A DNA stretch of 57,583 nt. It comes from Bacteroidia bacterium. GTDB taxonomy: Bacteria > Bacteroidota > Bacteroidia > J057 > JAIXKT01. Position 1 is the first letter of the stretch. Each line of letters begins with the position of its first letter. Where the stretch lies: assembly GCA_026932145.1 (NCBI GenBank), contig JAIXKT010000055.1:1-57583 (forward strand), written 5' to 3'. The translations under genes were made by a program, and so were the position numbers. The notes below the pieces were generated by a model, which saw nothing but the letters and a program-made list of their open reading frames with translations, was not told the DNA's origin and did no database searches. Shown piece after piece: positions 47,339 to 55,535 of this stretch.

Positions 47339-48529
47339 TTAGTGTGAATGCATACCGGCTAAACGGTATTGGGTATGCCACCAGCGTTCCGGAATTTCGT
47401 CTTGGCATGCTGTTTCATAATCCGTAGGGTGGCAAGGAACTAACTCAAAGCGGTCTGAAGCCTTAGGATTCTTTTTGGGATAAGGCACTTCCATCCACCA
47501 ACGATTGGTTCGTTCATGTTTTAAAAAGATAATTTCTTTGGGATTAGAGCCACTCAGTTGAACACGGTAGGTTTTTACATTATCTCGTGCTGCATCGGGT
47601 TTATCATGAATACGGTTGTAAAAACCTTCTATAAAATACCAGATAAAAAGTGCCGCTAAATGGCTGGTTTGGTCATTAATATCTTTAACCGGGTTGATTT
47701 CATGAATACTTACTGATTCAAGATGATAAGCAACACCCGCATAGCGAGCTAACTGGCAGAATTGCTCTACGGTAAAGCCTGCCGGCGAAGGATGGTTTAC
47801 TCCAGGAGCATCTGCACTATGCACGGCACTCATATCTACACTAAGCATATCCGCATGGCGAAAGTAAGGCTCTGCCTTAGTTAAATTCGATAAAAGATCT
47901 CCTAAGCGTAACCAATTAATATTTAACTGCTTGATAAATTCCTGCTCCGGTATAGTCAAATAATGATTTTGCCCACCAATAACCGTAAATTCACGTAAAA
48001 AGTTAGGTTTCTGGCGAAACATCGCATTGTGATGTGTAAAATGGGTTAAGCCAAACTCTGAATCATAGGCATCTAAGCGAGAATCGATTGTTACGTAATT
48101 TACGGCACGTTCTGCTTCTTCAAAAGCTAAATATTGCGGAAGAGCAAGATCATGCGTACCACCCAACTGAATGATGACTTTATTGGCTCTTAAAAGTGTT
48201 CTTAAAACAATTATAACTGCCTGATGAAAAGAATCTTCTGATTCATATTGCTTTAAGTTTCCTAAATCTACGATAGATATTTTTTTAGCCGGCAGGGCTA
48301 AGTTTGCCAAATAGTGTCTTACGATATTGGGAGCTTGCGCAGAAGCTCCGCTGGATACAGAGCCGTAAGCAGCCGGAAAACCTACTATAACGACATCCGC
48401 ATACAGCCAATCTGGAAAACCCGCCGATAAGCTATTCGACTCTATAACGCCCCCAATACAGTATTTTCCTAAAAAAGAATCTCCGTAAATATCCTCCGGA
48501 AGTTTTTCAAAAAATGGAGAAATATCCAT
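47339..48529 (-). CDS. Arginase/formimidoylglutamase-fold protein with altered metal ligands
   Basis: The 396-residue protein has the ureohydrolase course: VVIVGFPAAYGSVSSGASAQAPNIVR, KVIIQLGGTHDLAL (first metal His), VNYVTIDSRLDAYDSEF, and MLSVDMSAVHSADAPGVNHPSPAGF. In true arginases the second motif is DAHxD and the third is DxDxxDP. Here they read DSRLD and DMSAVH, losing a His and an Asp ligand, so the binuclear manganese centre is probably not formed. Similar divergent arginase-fold proteins are common in Bacteroidota. Its real activity is unknown. The ATG at 48529 is preferred over a TTG six bases earlier. Confidence 0.72.
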   Translation of the reverse strand: MDISPFFEKLPEDIYGDSFLGKYCIGGVIESNSLSAGFPDWLYADVVIVGFPAAYGSVSSGASAQAPNIVRHYLANLALPAKKISIVDLGNLKQYESEDSFHQAVIIVLRTLLRANKVIIQLGGTHDLALPQYLAFEEAERAVNYVTIDSRLDAYDSEFGLTHFTHHNAMFRQKPNFLREFTVIGGQNHYLTIPEQEFIKQLNINWLRLGDLLSNLTKAEPYFRHADMLSVDMSAVHSADAPGVNHPSPAGFTVEQFCQLARYAGVAYHLESVSIHEINPVKDINDQTSHLAALFIWYFIEGFYNRIHDKPDAARDNVKTYRVQLSGSNPKEIIFLKHERTNRWWMEVPYPKKNPKASDRFELVPCHPTDYETACQDEIPERWWHTQYRLAGMHSH

Positions 48530-48547
48530 AACCAAATGTAGCGCAAA

Positions 48548-49222
48548 TTACGGCAAATCTTTGTATTCAGCCATTAGTAGCTTAATTTCTGCAATCATTC
48601 GTTCTAATTCAGCAGGGTTTAAGCCATCATAGAAACCACGAATACGAAATTCTTTATCTATCAAGACTATTTTTTGGCTGTGCAAAAATCCATTTTCGGG
48701 GCCATTACCTTGTTCGGCAGTTACCAAATAACCTTTTGTAGCTAATGCATATATAGAATCTTGATTTCCCCAGACAAACGACCACTTCGCCGGATTTGCT
48801 CGATGTTTTTTCGCATAAGCCGCCAAAACCGGAATGCTATCATGCTTAGGATCAATGGAATAAGATACTATATGTACAGTAGAAACGGTATTTACAAAGG
48901 CGTGAACTTTTTCTAAGTTTTTGGTAAGTTTAGGGCATATTCCAGGACAGGTCGTAAAGAAAAAATCCGCAATATGGATTTTTCCTGCCAAAGAATCTAA
49001 GGAAATAGGCTTGTTTTCTTGGGTAACAAAATGGAAATCAGGGAGTTTATGATAAATAGTATCTCCATTTGAAGCCATTTCTTTATTTCCATAAATGGGT
49101 AATTTATCTACCTGATGATTGAATTTAGAAATGATAAAAAAGATTACCGGTAGTTGCAAAACAAGGATAACGGCTACTACTAAGAAAAAACGTTTGGAAT
49201 TAGGATTTGAAGAAAAGTTCAT
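48548..49222 (-). CDS. SCO1/SenC-family copper chaperone-like protein
   Basis: The 224-residue protein has an N-terminal membrane anchor (RFFLVVAVILVLQLPVIFFIISKF) and a thioredoxin-like SCO domain: LPDFHFVTQENKPISLDSL, FFFTTCPGICPKLTKNL with C92 and C96, VSYSIDPKHDS and FLHSQKIVLIDKE with H181. The two Cys and the His are the copper ligands used to deliver copper to cytochrome oxidase. It should face the periplasm. No oxidase genes lie next to it. It is followed on the minus strand after 18 bases by the arginase-fold gene and preceded by the DUF4337-like gene after 22 bases, so the run 45892-49784 may be one transcript. Confidence 0.88.
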   Translation of the reverse strand: MNFSSNPNSKRFFLVVAVILVLQLPVIFFIISKFNHQVDKLPIYGNKEMASNGDTIYHKLPDFHFVTQENKPISLDSLAGKIHIADFFFTTCPGICPKLTKNLEKVHAFVNTVSTVHIVSYSIDPKHDSIPVLAAYAKKHRANPAKWSFVWGNQDSIYALATKGYLVTAEQGNGPENGFLHSQKIVLIDKEFRIRGFYDGLNPAELERMIAEIKLLMAEYKDLP

Positions 49223-49244
49223 GTAGAAAAGTTACGGTTTATTG

Positions 49245-49784
49245 TTAGGCAAAGAAGAAAGCATAGGCAGTTAGCCCAATCGCAATTACGCCTAAAATAC
49301 AGCTCAGCACCCACATTTTACGGCTCTTTGCGATAATGGCAATAGCCGCCAAAACGATGGCAATTTGATAAAATGCTTCTGCCAAATCATACCAATTTGA
49401 TTTAGCATCAGCATCTTGTGATATTTGCTCGTTTTCTTCAGCTTTAATCTTTATATCGCCTTTTTCTTTTTCGTATTTATCTATCTTTTTGATGATAGTT
49501 TCGATTTCTACTCGGATAGAGTCTTTGTAGGCTGCGGAATAAGTCTCATTTTTTAGCTGGAGTTCTAAATTTCGCTGGTTAATTTCATATAGATTTTGTT
49601 TAATGCTTTTGGATTGAAAATATGCCCAGGCATCATTAGCCTCACCTCTATAAATCAGTACATCATCGCCGGCTTGCCCATTCAAAATAGAAGAAATAGA
49701 CAAAAATACAGCTATTACGGCGGTGGAAAAAGCAGCTATACTTTCTAAGCCGTCTGCTTTGGATTCTTCTTTCTGCGCATCCAT
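49245..49784 (-). CDS. DUF4337-like membrane protein
   Basis: The 179-residue protein has one N-terminal hydrophobic helix (IAAFSTAVIAVFLSISSIL). The DUF4337-like segment RGEANDAWAYFQSKSIKQNLYEINQRNLELQ follows, then a charged coiled coil of about 70 residues. Two C-terminal helices finish it (EAFYQIAIVLAAIAIIAKS and MWVLSCILGVIAIGLTAYAFFFA). The function of this family is not known. It is the first gene of a minus-strand run, divergent from lolA with about 100 bases between starts. Confidence 0.68.
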   Translation of the reverse strand: MDAQKEESKADGLESIAAFSTAVIAVFLSISSILNGQAGDDVLIYRGEANDAWAYFQSKSIKQNLYEINQRNLELQLKNETYSAAYKDSIRVEIETIIKKIDKYEKEKGDIKIKAEENEQISQDADAKSNWYDLAEAFYQIAIVLAAIAIIAKSRKMWVLSCILGVIAIGLTAYAFFFA

Positions 49785-49864
49785 GAAAGCCTAAATAATG
49801 CAGCTAAACTACAAAGATGGAATGAATTTTGTATCTAAATTGTAAAAAACATTTTTTGTTTTAC

Positions 49865-49872
49865 TAACTTTG
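49865..49872 (+). promoter_or_regulatory. -7 promoter element (TAACTTTG) of lolA
   Basis: TAACTTTG matches TAnnTTTG and ends nine bases before the ATG at 49882. The TTG within the box is also an in-frame start, so the longer open frame beginning at 49870 is an artefact. Confidence 0.6.
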
Positions 49873-49881
49873 CCAAATATC

Positions 49882-50535
49882 ATGAAATTAAGCCGTATTA
49901 TTTATTGGACTTTTTGTGTAATCGTGCTCTTAGCCAGCCAAGCTAACGCCCAAATTGACCCTAAGGCAGATAAGCTGGTGAAACGTGCTCGCGATAAATT
50001 CTATAGTTTCCCAGATTTTTCTGCTAATATTGCTTTTTCCTTAGAAAACAAAGCCCTCAAAGAAAAACAACCGGCAAAATCCGGCTATGTAAAAATCAAA
50101 AAAAATAAATATCACGTTATTTTCCCTGACCAAGAGCTTTTCTGTGACGGCAAAACGGTTTGGGTGTATCTCAAAACAAATAACGAAGTAAATATTTCTG
50201 ACTTTGACCCCAACGAAAGCCTGAATATTGATAAGGTTTTTGCACTATATGATAAAGGCATGAAAAGCCGTTTAGATAACGCAGAAACAATTGGAGGCGT
50301 AAGCACCCAAAAAATATCCCTTTTTCCCAATAACAATAAAACAGAATATACCCGCGTAGAAGTCTGGATTAACGCCACCACAGATTTAGTACATCGTTTC
50401 AAATTGGTAAACAAAAATGGTACTACTTATCAATATGATTTATCCGCTATCAAAACAAACACCCTAATACCCGATTCAGAATTTGTTTTTGATGCACAAA
50501 AGTATCCCAAAGTTAATATTGTAGATTTAAGATGA
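49882..50535 (+). CDS. lolA: Outer-membrane lipoprotein carrier protein LolA-like
   Basis: From the ATG at 49882 the protein is 217 residues. It has a signal peptide (IIYWTFCVIVLLASQANAQ) and the LolA fold: DKLVKRARDKFYSFPDFSANIAFSLENKAL, SGYVKIKKNKYHVIFPDQELFCDGKTVWVYLKTNNEVNISDFDP and VEVWINATTDLVHRFKLVNKNGTTYQYDLS. LolA carries lipoproteins across the periplasm to the outer membrane. Bacteroidota LolA homologues often lack a LolB partner; none is seen here. The stop overlaps the pyrF start as ATGA, giving coupled translation. Confidence 0.82.
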   Translation: MKLSRIIYWTFCVIVLLASQANAQIDPKADKLVKRARDKFYSFPDFSANIAFSLENKALKEKQPAKSGYVKIKKNKYHVIFPDQELFCDGKTVWVYLKTNNEVNISDFDPNESLNIDKVFALYDKGMKSRLDNAETIGGVSTQKISLFPNNNKTEYTRVEVWINATTDLVHRFKLVNKNGTTYQYDLSAIKTNTLIPDSEFVFDAQKYPKVNIVDLR

Positions 50536-51347
50536 GAGTAAGCAACCGGTTACGCCGGCTTAGTGAAGAAAAAAAGTCTATCTTATGCGTAGGCTTAGAT
50601 AGCGATATTAGTTTAATTCCGGATTTTTTATTCCAAACAGACAATCCACTTTTGGAGTTTAATAAGGCTATTATTGAAGCAACGGCTCCCTTTGCCGTTG
50701 CTTATAAGTTAAATACCGCTTTTTATGAATCGCTTGGCCAGCGCGGGTGGGATATTTTAGAAAAAACATTAGCGCTGATTCCCAGCAATATCATCACCAT
50801 AGCAGATGCCAAACGCGGAGACATTGGCAATACCTCAAATTTCTATGCCAAAGCTTTTTTTGAATCCCTAAACTTTGATTGCGTTACGGTTAATCCATAT
50901 ATGGGGAGAGATTCTGTATTGCCTTTTTTATCGTATCCAAACAAAATGATTTTTGTTTTGGCATTAACTTCAAATGAGGGCGCACACGACTTTCAGCTTT
51001 CTTTTGACGGAGAGCAACATCTATATGAAAAGGTCATAACCAAATCCCTTGAATGGCAAGAGCATGGCGTTGGCGAAGTGGGCTTTGTGGTAGGCGCAAC
51101 TCAGGCTAAGTTTTTAGAATCTGTTCGGAAAATCACCCCCGACTCGACCCTTTTAATACCCGGAATTGGCGCGCAAGGAGGCAATATGCAAGACGTTTGC
51201 CAGTATGGAAATTATCATGACGGAAACCTATTGATTAACGTCAGCCGCAGCATATTATTTGCCTCAAAAGGAGAAGATTTTCGGCAGTTTGCATACGAAG
51301 AAGCGCGAAAAATCACCCAAGAAATGCAGACCACTTTCCAGCTATAG
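50532..51347 (+). CDS. pyrF: Orotidine 5'-phosphate decarboxylase, type 2
   Basis: The 271-residue protein has the OMP decarboxylase motifs: ILCVGLDSDISLIP, AVAYKLNTAFYESLG with the substrate Lys, TIADAKRGDIGNTSNFYAKAFF with the D-x-K-R-x-D catalytic array, and VVGATQAKFLESVRKITPDSTLLIPGIGAQGG. This length and the DAKRGDIGNT form fit the type 2 family. It makes UMP in the last step of pyrimidine synthesis. It overlaps lolA by four bases, a pairing that does not reflect a shared pathway. Confidence 0.93.
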   Translation: MRVSNRLRRLSEEKKSILCVGLDSDISLIPDFLFQTDNPLLEFNKAIIEATAPFAVAYKLNTAFYESLGQRGWDILEKTLALIPSNIITIADAKRGDIGNTSNFYAKAFFESLNFDCVTVNPYMGRDSVLPFLSYPNKMIFVLALTSNEGAHDFQLSFDGEQHLYEKVITKSLEWQEHGVGEVGFVVGATQAKFLESVRKITPDSTLLIPGIGAQGGNMQDVCQYGNYHDGNLLINVSRSILFASKGEDFRQFAYEEARKITQEMQTTFQL

Positions 51348-51383
51348 ATCACTACTTTAAAGTCATCTTAAAATATTAAATAT

Positions 51384-53024
51384 ATGCCCAAAATTCAGTT
51401 ACGTTCAATATGTATATTTCTGTATATTAGCACATTAGCATTTTTTGTTGGATATAATCCTGCTTTTTCGCAAGATTATTTTAAGATGGCTGAAGCCGAA
51501 ACGAACCCACTTAAGCAGGTAGAACTCTACACTAAGGCGATAGCCCAAAGCCCAAGTAATTGGGCATACTATAAGCGCGGCTTTGCCTATCTAAATGCTC
51601 GAAAATATTATGCAGGTATAGAAGACTTTAAGCAAGCCTTAAATGCTAAATCAGGAAACTTAGACCCTGCTTATATTTATCACGGACTTGGATACGGTTA
51701 TTATGCTATTGGGCACTATAGCCAATCTATTGAAGCCTGTACAAAGGGGATACAACTTAACCCCTCTGTAAAAGGATGCTGGTATATTCGAGCATGGTCT
51801 AAAATGTCTTTATTGCAGTTTGCTGAATCCATTGTGGATTTTAAAAAATATATTGAACTTGCCCCCGGTGAACCTTCCGGCTATTCGGACCTTGCTTGGG
51901 CTTATTACCAAAAAGGGGAATACAACGCCGCCTTAATAGAAATCGAAAAAGCACTACAACTTGCTCCGGAAAATAGCACTTTAATAGAACGTAAAGTTCT
52001 GATACTAAATAAACTTGGAAAAAAAGAAGAAGCCGAAGCCTTAGCTGCTAAGATTACCAACTTTGTAAAAGATGATCCGATTTCTCTTTCCAATTTAGGG
52101 ATTCTTTTTGCTCATAATCGAGATTACAAGAGTGCTATTGACTTCCATTCCCGAGCAATCGCTTTATACAATGAAAAAATAAAAATTGACCCGCGCTTTC
52201 CACAAACCCACAAAACAGATTTGGTAAACATCTATATGAATCGCGGAAACGCTTATTATGGGTTAGCTGATTACCAGCACGCGTTAGCAGACTATACTAA
52301 AGTTATTGACCTTGACCCTACGAACTATCTGGGTTGGCAGAATATTGGGCAGGTTCATACCTTTCAAAAAAACTGGAAAGAAGGGGCTATCGCCTACGAA
52401 CAATGTTTTCGCTATAGGCCAGACCACCCGGAAGGCTGGGTAAACTTAGGCTTTTGCTATAGCAAAATGCACAAAGATCAAGAAGCGGTGAACGCCTACA
52501 CAAGAGGGTTACGCATTACCCCAAACATTGGGCTTCTATACAACAATCGCGGATTCTCCTACCTTCTCCTAAAACAATATGAAAAAGCATATCAAGATTT
52601 AATCAAAGCAATTCAGGTAGATCCGTCCGTAGCTATGTCCCATGTTTCACTTGGAGAATACTATAACGAAGTAGAAAAATATGACGAAGCCATCGCAAAG
52701 TTTAATGAAGCATTGGGAATGCCAGATAAAAATGAAAACGAACTGACCGCCGGTTATACCGGCAGAGGAACAGCATACCTCAAAAAGAAACAATATGACC
52801 TTGCAGAAGCAGACTTCAAAAAGGCATTAGAAATTGACCCTGAATATGTTGAAGCCCATGAAAAAATCGGTATCACCTATTTTGAAAAGAAAAAATATTG
52901 TGAAGCCCAACGGCACTTAAAACAGGGAATTATTTTGGAAAACACACAACAAACAGGAAAGGCTACCGAATGTGCTAAATATCTTGGAAAAATTACCGCG
53001 ATTAATCCTGAACCCTGCCGTTAG
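51384..53024 (+). CDS. Exported TPR-repeat protein
   Basis: The 546-residue protein has a signal peptide (ICIFLYISTLAFFVGYNPAFSQ) followed by about twelve TPR units. Examples are WAYYKRGFAYLNARKYYAGIEDFKQAL, AWAYYQKGEYNAALIEIEKALQLAPEN, NAYYGLADYQHALADYTKVIDLDPTN and TAYLKKKQYDLAEADFKKALEIDPEY. TPR arrays serve as scaffolds. The signal peptide places it in the periplasm or on the surface, but no other domain hints at a partner. It overlaps the serine hydrolase gene that follows by about 50 bases. It lies 36 bases after pyrF. Confidence 0.82.
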   Translation: MPKIQLRSICIFLYISTLAFFVGYNPAFSQDYFKMAEAETNPLKQVELYTKAIAQSPSNWAYYKRGFAYLNARKYYAGIEDFKQALNAKSGNLDPAYIYHGLGYGYYAIGHYSQSIEACTKGIQLNPSVKGCWYIRAWSKMSLLQFAESIVDFKKYIELAPGEPSGYSDLAWAYYQKGEYNAALIEIEKALQLAPENSTLIERKVLILNKLGKKEEAEALAAKITNFVKDDPISLSNLGILFAHNRDYKSAIDFHSRAIALYNEKIKIDPRFPQTHKTDLVNIYMNRGNAYYGLADYQHALADYTKVIDLDPTNYLGWQNIGQVHTFQKNWKEGAIAYEQCFRYRPDHPEGWVNLGFCYSKMHKDQEAVNAYTRGLRITPNIGLLYNNRGFSYLLLKQYEKAYQDLIKAIQVDPSVAMSHVSLGEYYNEVEKYDEAIAKFNEALGMPDKNENELTAGYTGRGTAYLKKKQYDLAEADFKKALEIDPEYVEAHEKIGITYFEKKKYCEAQRHLKQGIILENTQQTGKATECAKYLGKITAINPEPCR

Positions 53025-54426
53025 AATCATTATTTGTATAGTCGGTTTTGTTTTTTCAGGCTGTACGCCGCTACATACTTTTTGGTACAATATGCCCGGA
53101 CATCGGGATATTCATCTTTTTAAAAACCGCCCGCTAATTGCCACAAATCCTACACCGTTCATCACTGCTGATTCAAACATTACTTTGCCGCCTCCAATCC
53201 TGTGGGGAAATCATCGTTATCTAAAATATAAACATACACCGGAGCAGTACTTACACCGTACCAAAACCTATGCTCTGCTCATACTGAGAAATGATACCCT
53301 TGTGTATCAATACTATGCACCCAATTTTAATCGTGCATCTGAGCTTACTTCTTTTTCAGTAGCTAAAGGCATTTTGTCTCTTTTAGCCGGAATTGCTATT
53401 GATGAGAAAAAGCTAAACTTAGAAGATTCGGTTTCTGAATGGCTGCTTCTATGGCGTAATCGCCCCAGCTTTGCCCCAATCCAGATAAAACATTTACTGC
53501 AAATGACTTCTGGATTAAATTTTAGAGACGAATATGTTAATCCGTTTGGAGGAGCTGCACGATTTTATTACGGGAAAAATCTACGACAAAAGGTGCTAAA
53601 CCTCAAACCAAAGTATATGCCCGGAACAGTATATCGTTATAAAAGTTGCGACCCAATTTTAATATCTATGATTTTGGAAAAAGCTACCGGTAAGTCTGTT
53701 ACGGAATATTTACAAGAAAAAATCTGGAATCCCTGCGGAATGCAATTTTCCGGTTCTTGGAGTTTAGACGGTGGTTTTCAACCTATTGAAAAGAGCTTTT
53801 GTGGGCTTAACGCAAAACCCGAAGATTTGCTACGGCTGGGGCAAGTCATGCTTCATCAAGGAAAATACAACCAAAAACAAATTATCCCCCCAAAATGGCT
53901 TCAAGAAATTCAACATATAGATGGACGTGAAGCCAGCCCCAGATTTTATCAATATTATTGGTATTTAAGTGCCGAATCCACAGACTATTTTGCCGAAGGC
54001 ATTAACGGCCAATTACTGTACATTTCTCCTTCTACTCAAACAGTTATTGTTCGTTTAGGAAGTCAAATAGATTGGCATTGGAGGGATAATTTAGGCAATT
54101 TAGCCGGCTCATGTTCTAAAAAAATCCCAATTAAAATCACCCCGAGCCATCGCCTCATCGCCGGAAGTTATATTTTTAGCGTTAGCGACTCCGGAGACAC
54201 CTCCATGTTGGGCAAAAAGGCTAAATTCTGGATTAGTGGTAACCGACTGTACATAAAAACAGATATTCACAAAACCTTTTCAGCCTTTCCTTATCAAGAG
54301 AAATCCTTTTATGACCCTAAAAACCAACGAAACCTTCAATTTCTGCTCAATGATTCCGGACAAATAGACCACATTCTTTGGACCCGCGGGAGGCAGACAT
54401 GGAAACTCTTACCTGAGATTCAGTAA
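52972..54426 (+). CDS. Serine beta-lactamase-like hydrolase lipoprotein
   Basis: The protein, up to 484 residues, has a leader ending in a lipobox (ICIVGFVFSGC), so it should be a lipoprotein. The class C beta-lactamase/DD-peptidase fold follows: TSFSVAKGILSLLAGIAI with the SxxK pair S129 and K132, then HLLQMTSGLNF, GTVYRYKSCDPILISMILEKATGKS where a Y-x-S/N motif is expected, and INGQLLYISPSTQTVIVRLGS toward the end. It may cleave a peptide, ester or D-amino acid. The start is uncertain: GTG at 52972 or TTG at 52984, both inside the preceding TPR gene. No ATG is available before the lipobox. Confidence 0.75.
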   Translation: MLNILEKLPRLILNPAVRIIICIVGFVFSGCTPLHTFWYNMPGHRDIHLFKNRPLIATNPTPFITADSNITLPPPILWGNHRYLKYKHTPEQYLHRTKTYALLILRNDTLVYQYYAPNFNRASELTSFSVAKGILSLLAGIAIDEKKLNLEDSVSEWLLLWRNRPSFAPIQIKHLLQMTSGLNFRDEYVNPFGGAARFYYGKNLRQKVLNLKPKYMPGTVYRYKSCDPILISMILEKATGKSVTEYLQEKIWNPCGMQFSGSWSLDGGFQPIEKSFCGLNAKPEDLLRLGQVMLHQGKYNQKQIIPPKWLQEIQHIDGREASPRFYQYYWYLSAESTDYFAEGINGQLLYISPSTQTVIVRLGSQIDWHWRDNLGNLAGSCSKKIPIKITPSHRLIAGSYIFSVSDSGDTSMLGKKAKFWISGNRLYIKTDIHKTFSAFPYQEKSFYDPKNQRNLQFLLNDSGQIDHILWTRGRQTWKLLPEIQ

Positions 54427-54449
54427 TTACGCTCCCGTACAGAAAATAG

Positions 54450-55535
54450 CTATTTTAATTCTTCATCATTAATGAGGGTGTTTTTATGAAGTTCTCCATG
54501 TCCTAATAAAACGGCAATAAAATGTAGGCTCGGGATAAACTGGCACACTATTTTGAAAATTGCCATATAAGGAATCGCCAATATCATTCCCACAATGCCC
54601 CAGAGATGCCCGCCGATAACAATTGCCAGAATAGAGGCTAATGCGTTCAGCTGGACTTTACGGCCTACAATTTTGGGTGTCAAAAAATTAGACTCAAACA
54701 TATGAATAACCCAAAAAATCAATAGCACTAACCCAGCATCTACAAAAGAATTGTTGGTAATAAACGTGAAGGCTGCCGAAAGCAAGCCTACGCTGATAAT
54801 CCCAACGTATGGAATGATATTTAAAGTAGCTGCCAAAGTACCTAAAAATAAAGCATGTGGAGCACCCACTATCCATAAACCAAAACTACATAAAATACTC
54901 ATTATCAGAATTATGATTCCAATTCCGATAACATATTGTTGAATCATCTGCACTATTTGCTGGATTGCCTCGTGAATATCAAGCCCAAAATTTCGGGTTA
55001 TTACTTGCACAATAACCGCATAAACTAACCGCCGATACTGAATCAAGAGTAAGGCGTAAATGATAACCAAAACTACAACAGACAAAATGTGGGTAGCTGC
55101 AAGCAAAGTGCTCCCAACATATTTAGTAGCGTGCTCTAAAAACAAACTTAGCTTTTGGTTTAAAAACTCAATTTGCTCAGACTGATTAACACCAAACTGC
55201 TCTAAGAAAAATTGCTGCCAAATTTCCCAACGCTGCATTAAATTGGACTGTATGGCAGGTAAGTCTTTTGAAATATTAACGGATTGGGTAGAAAAGAAAT
55301 AACCCGTAACACCTAATCCGGCTACTGTCAGTAAAACACAAAAAAGTAAGGCTACGCCGGTAGGTATTTTTTTTCTCTCTAACCAACGAACAAATGGCAG
55401 ATAAAAACCGGCCAATAAAATACCAAAGCCTATCGGCAGAAAAAACTGCTCGGCAGCAACAAATGCCTGTGTTGCCACATAAATAGCAATAATTCCCAGC
55501 GATATGCGCATACTGATTGGCCAAATTGCTCTCAT
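54450..55535 (-). CDS. AI-2E family transporter (PerM-like permease)
   Basis: The 361-residue protein has about eight membrane helices, with the AI-2E family core VTAINTFLNIIPYVG-type region here seen as LGTLAATLNIIPYVGIISVGLLSAAFTF. IVGRKVQLNALASILAIVIGGHLWGIVGMILAIPYMAIFKIVC follows. Family members export small signals or sodium/protons; the true substrate is rarely known. The ATG overlaps the stop of the FAD oxidase gene by four bases (ATGA), so the two are co-transcribed on the minus strand. Confidence 0.85.
   Translation of the reverse strand: MRAIWPISMRISLGIIAIYVATQAFVAAEQFFLPIGFGILLAGFYLPFVRWLERKKIPTGVALLFCVLLTVAGLGVTGYFFSTQSVNISKDLPAIQSNLMQRWEIWQQFFLEQFGVNQSEQIEFLNQKLSLFLEHATKYVGSTLLAATHILSVVVLVIIYALLLIQYRRLVYAVIVQVITRNFGLDIHEAIQQIVQMIQQYVIGIGIIILIMSILCSFGLWIVGAPHALFLGTLAATLNIIPYVGIISVGLLSAAFTFITNNSFVDAGLVLLIFWVIHMFESNFLTPKIVGRKVQLNALASILAIVIGGHLWGIVGMILAIPYMAIFKIVCQFIPSLHFIAVLLGHGELHKNTLINDEELK

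Noticed and set aside
47337-47408. Upstream extension of the UbiA-family frame
   Set aside because: It lies inside the arginase-fold gene. The ATG at 47336 directly after that gene's stop begins the first membrane helix properly.
49870-49881. TTG start for lolA giving an extra MPNI
   Set aside because: The TTG is part of the TAACTTTG promoter box; the ATG at 49882 starts the signal peptide.
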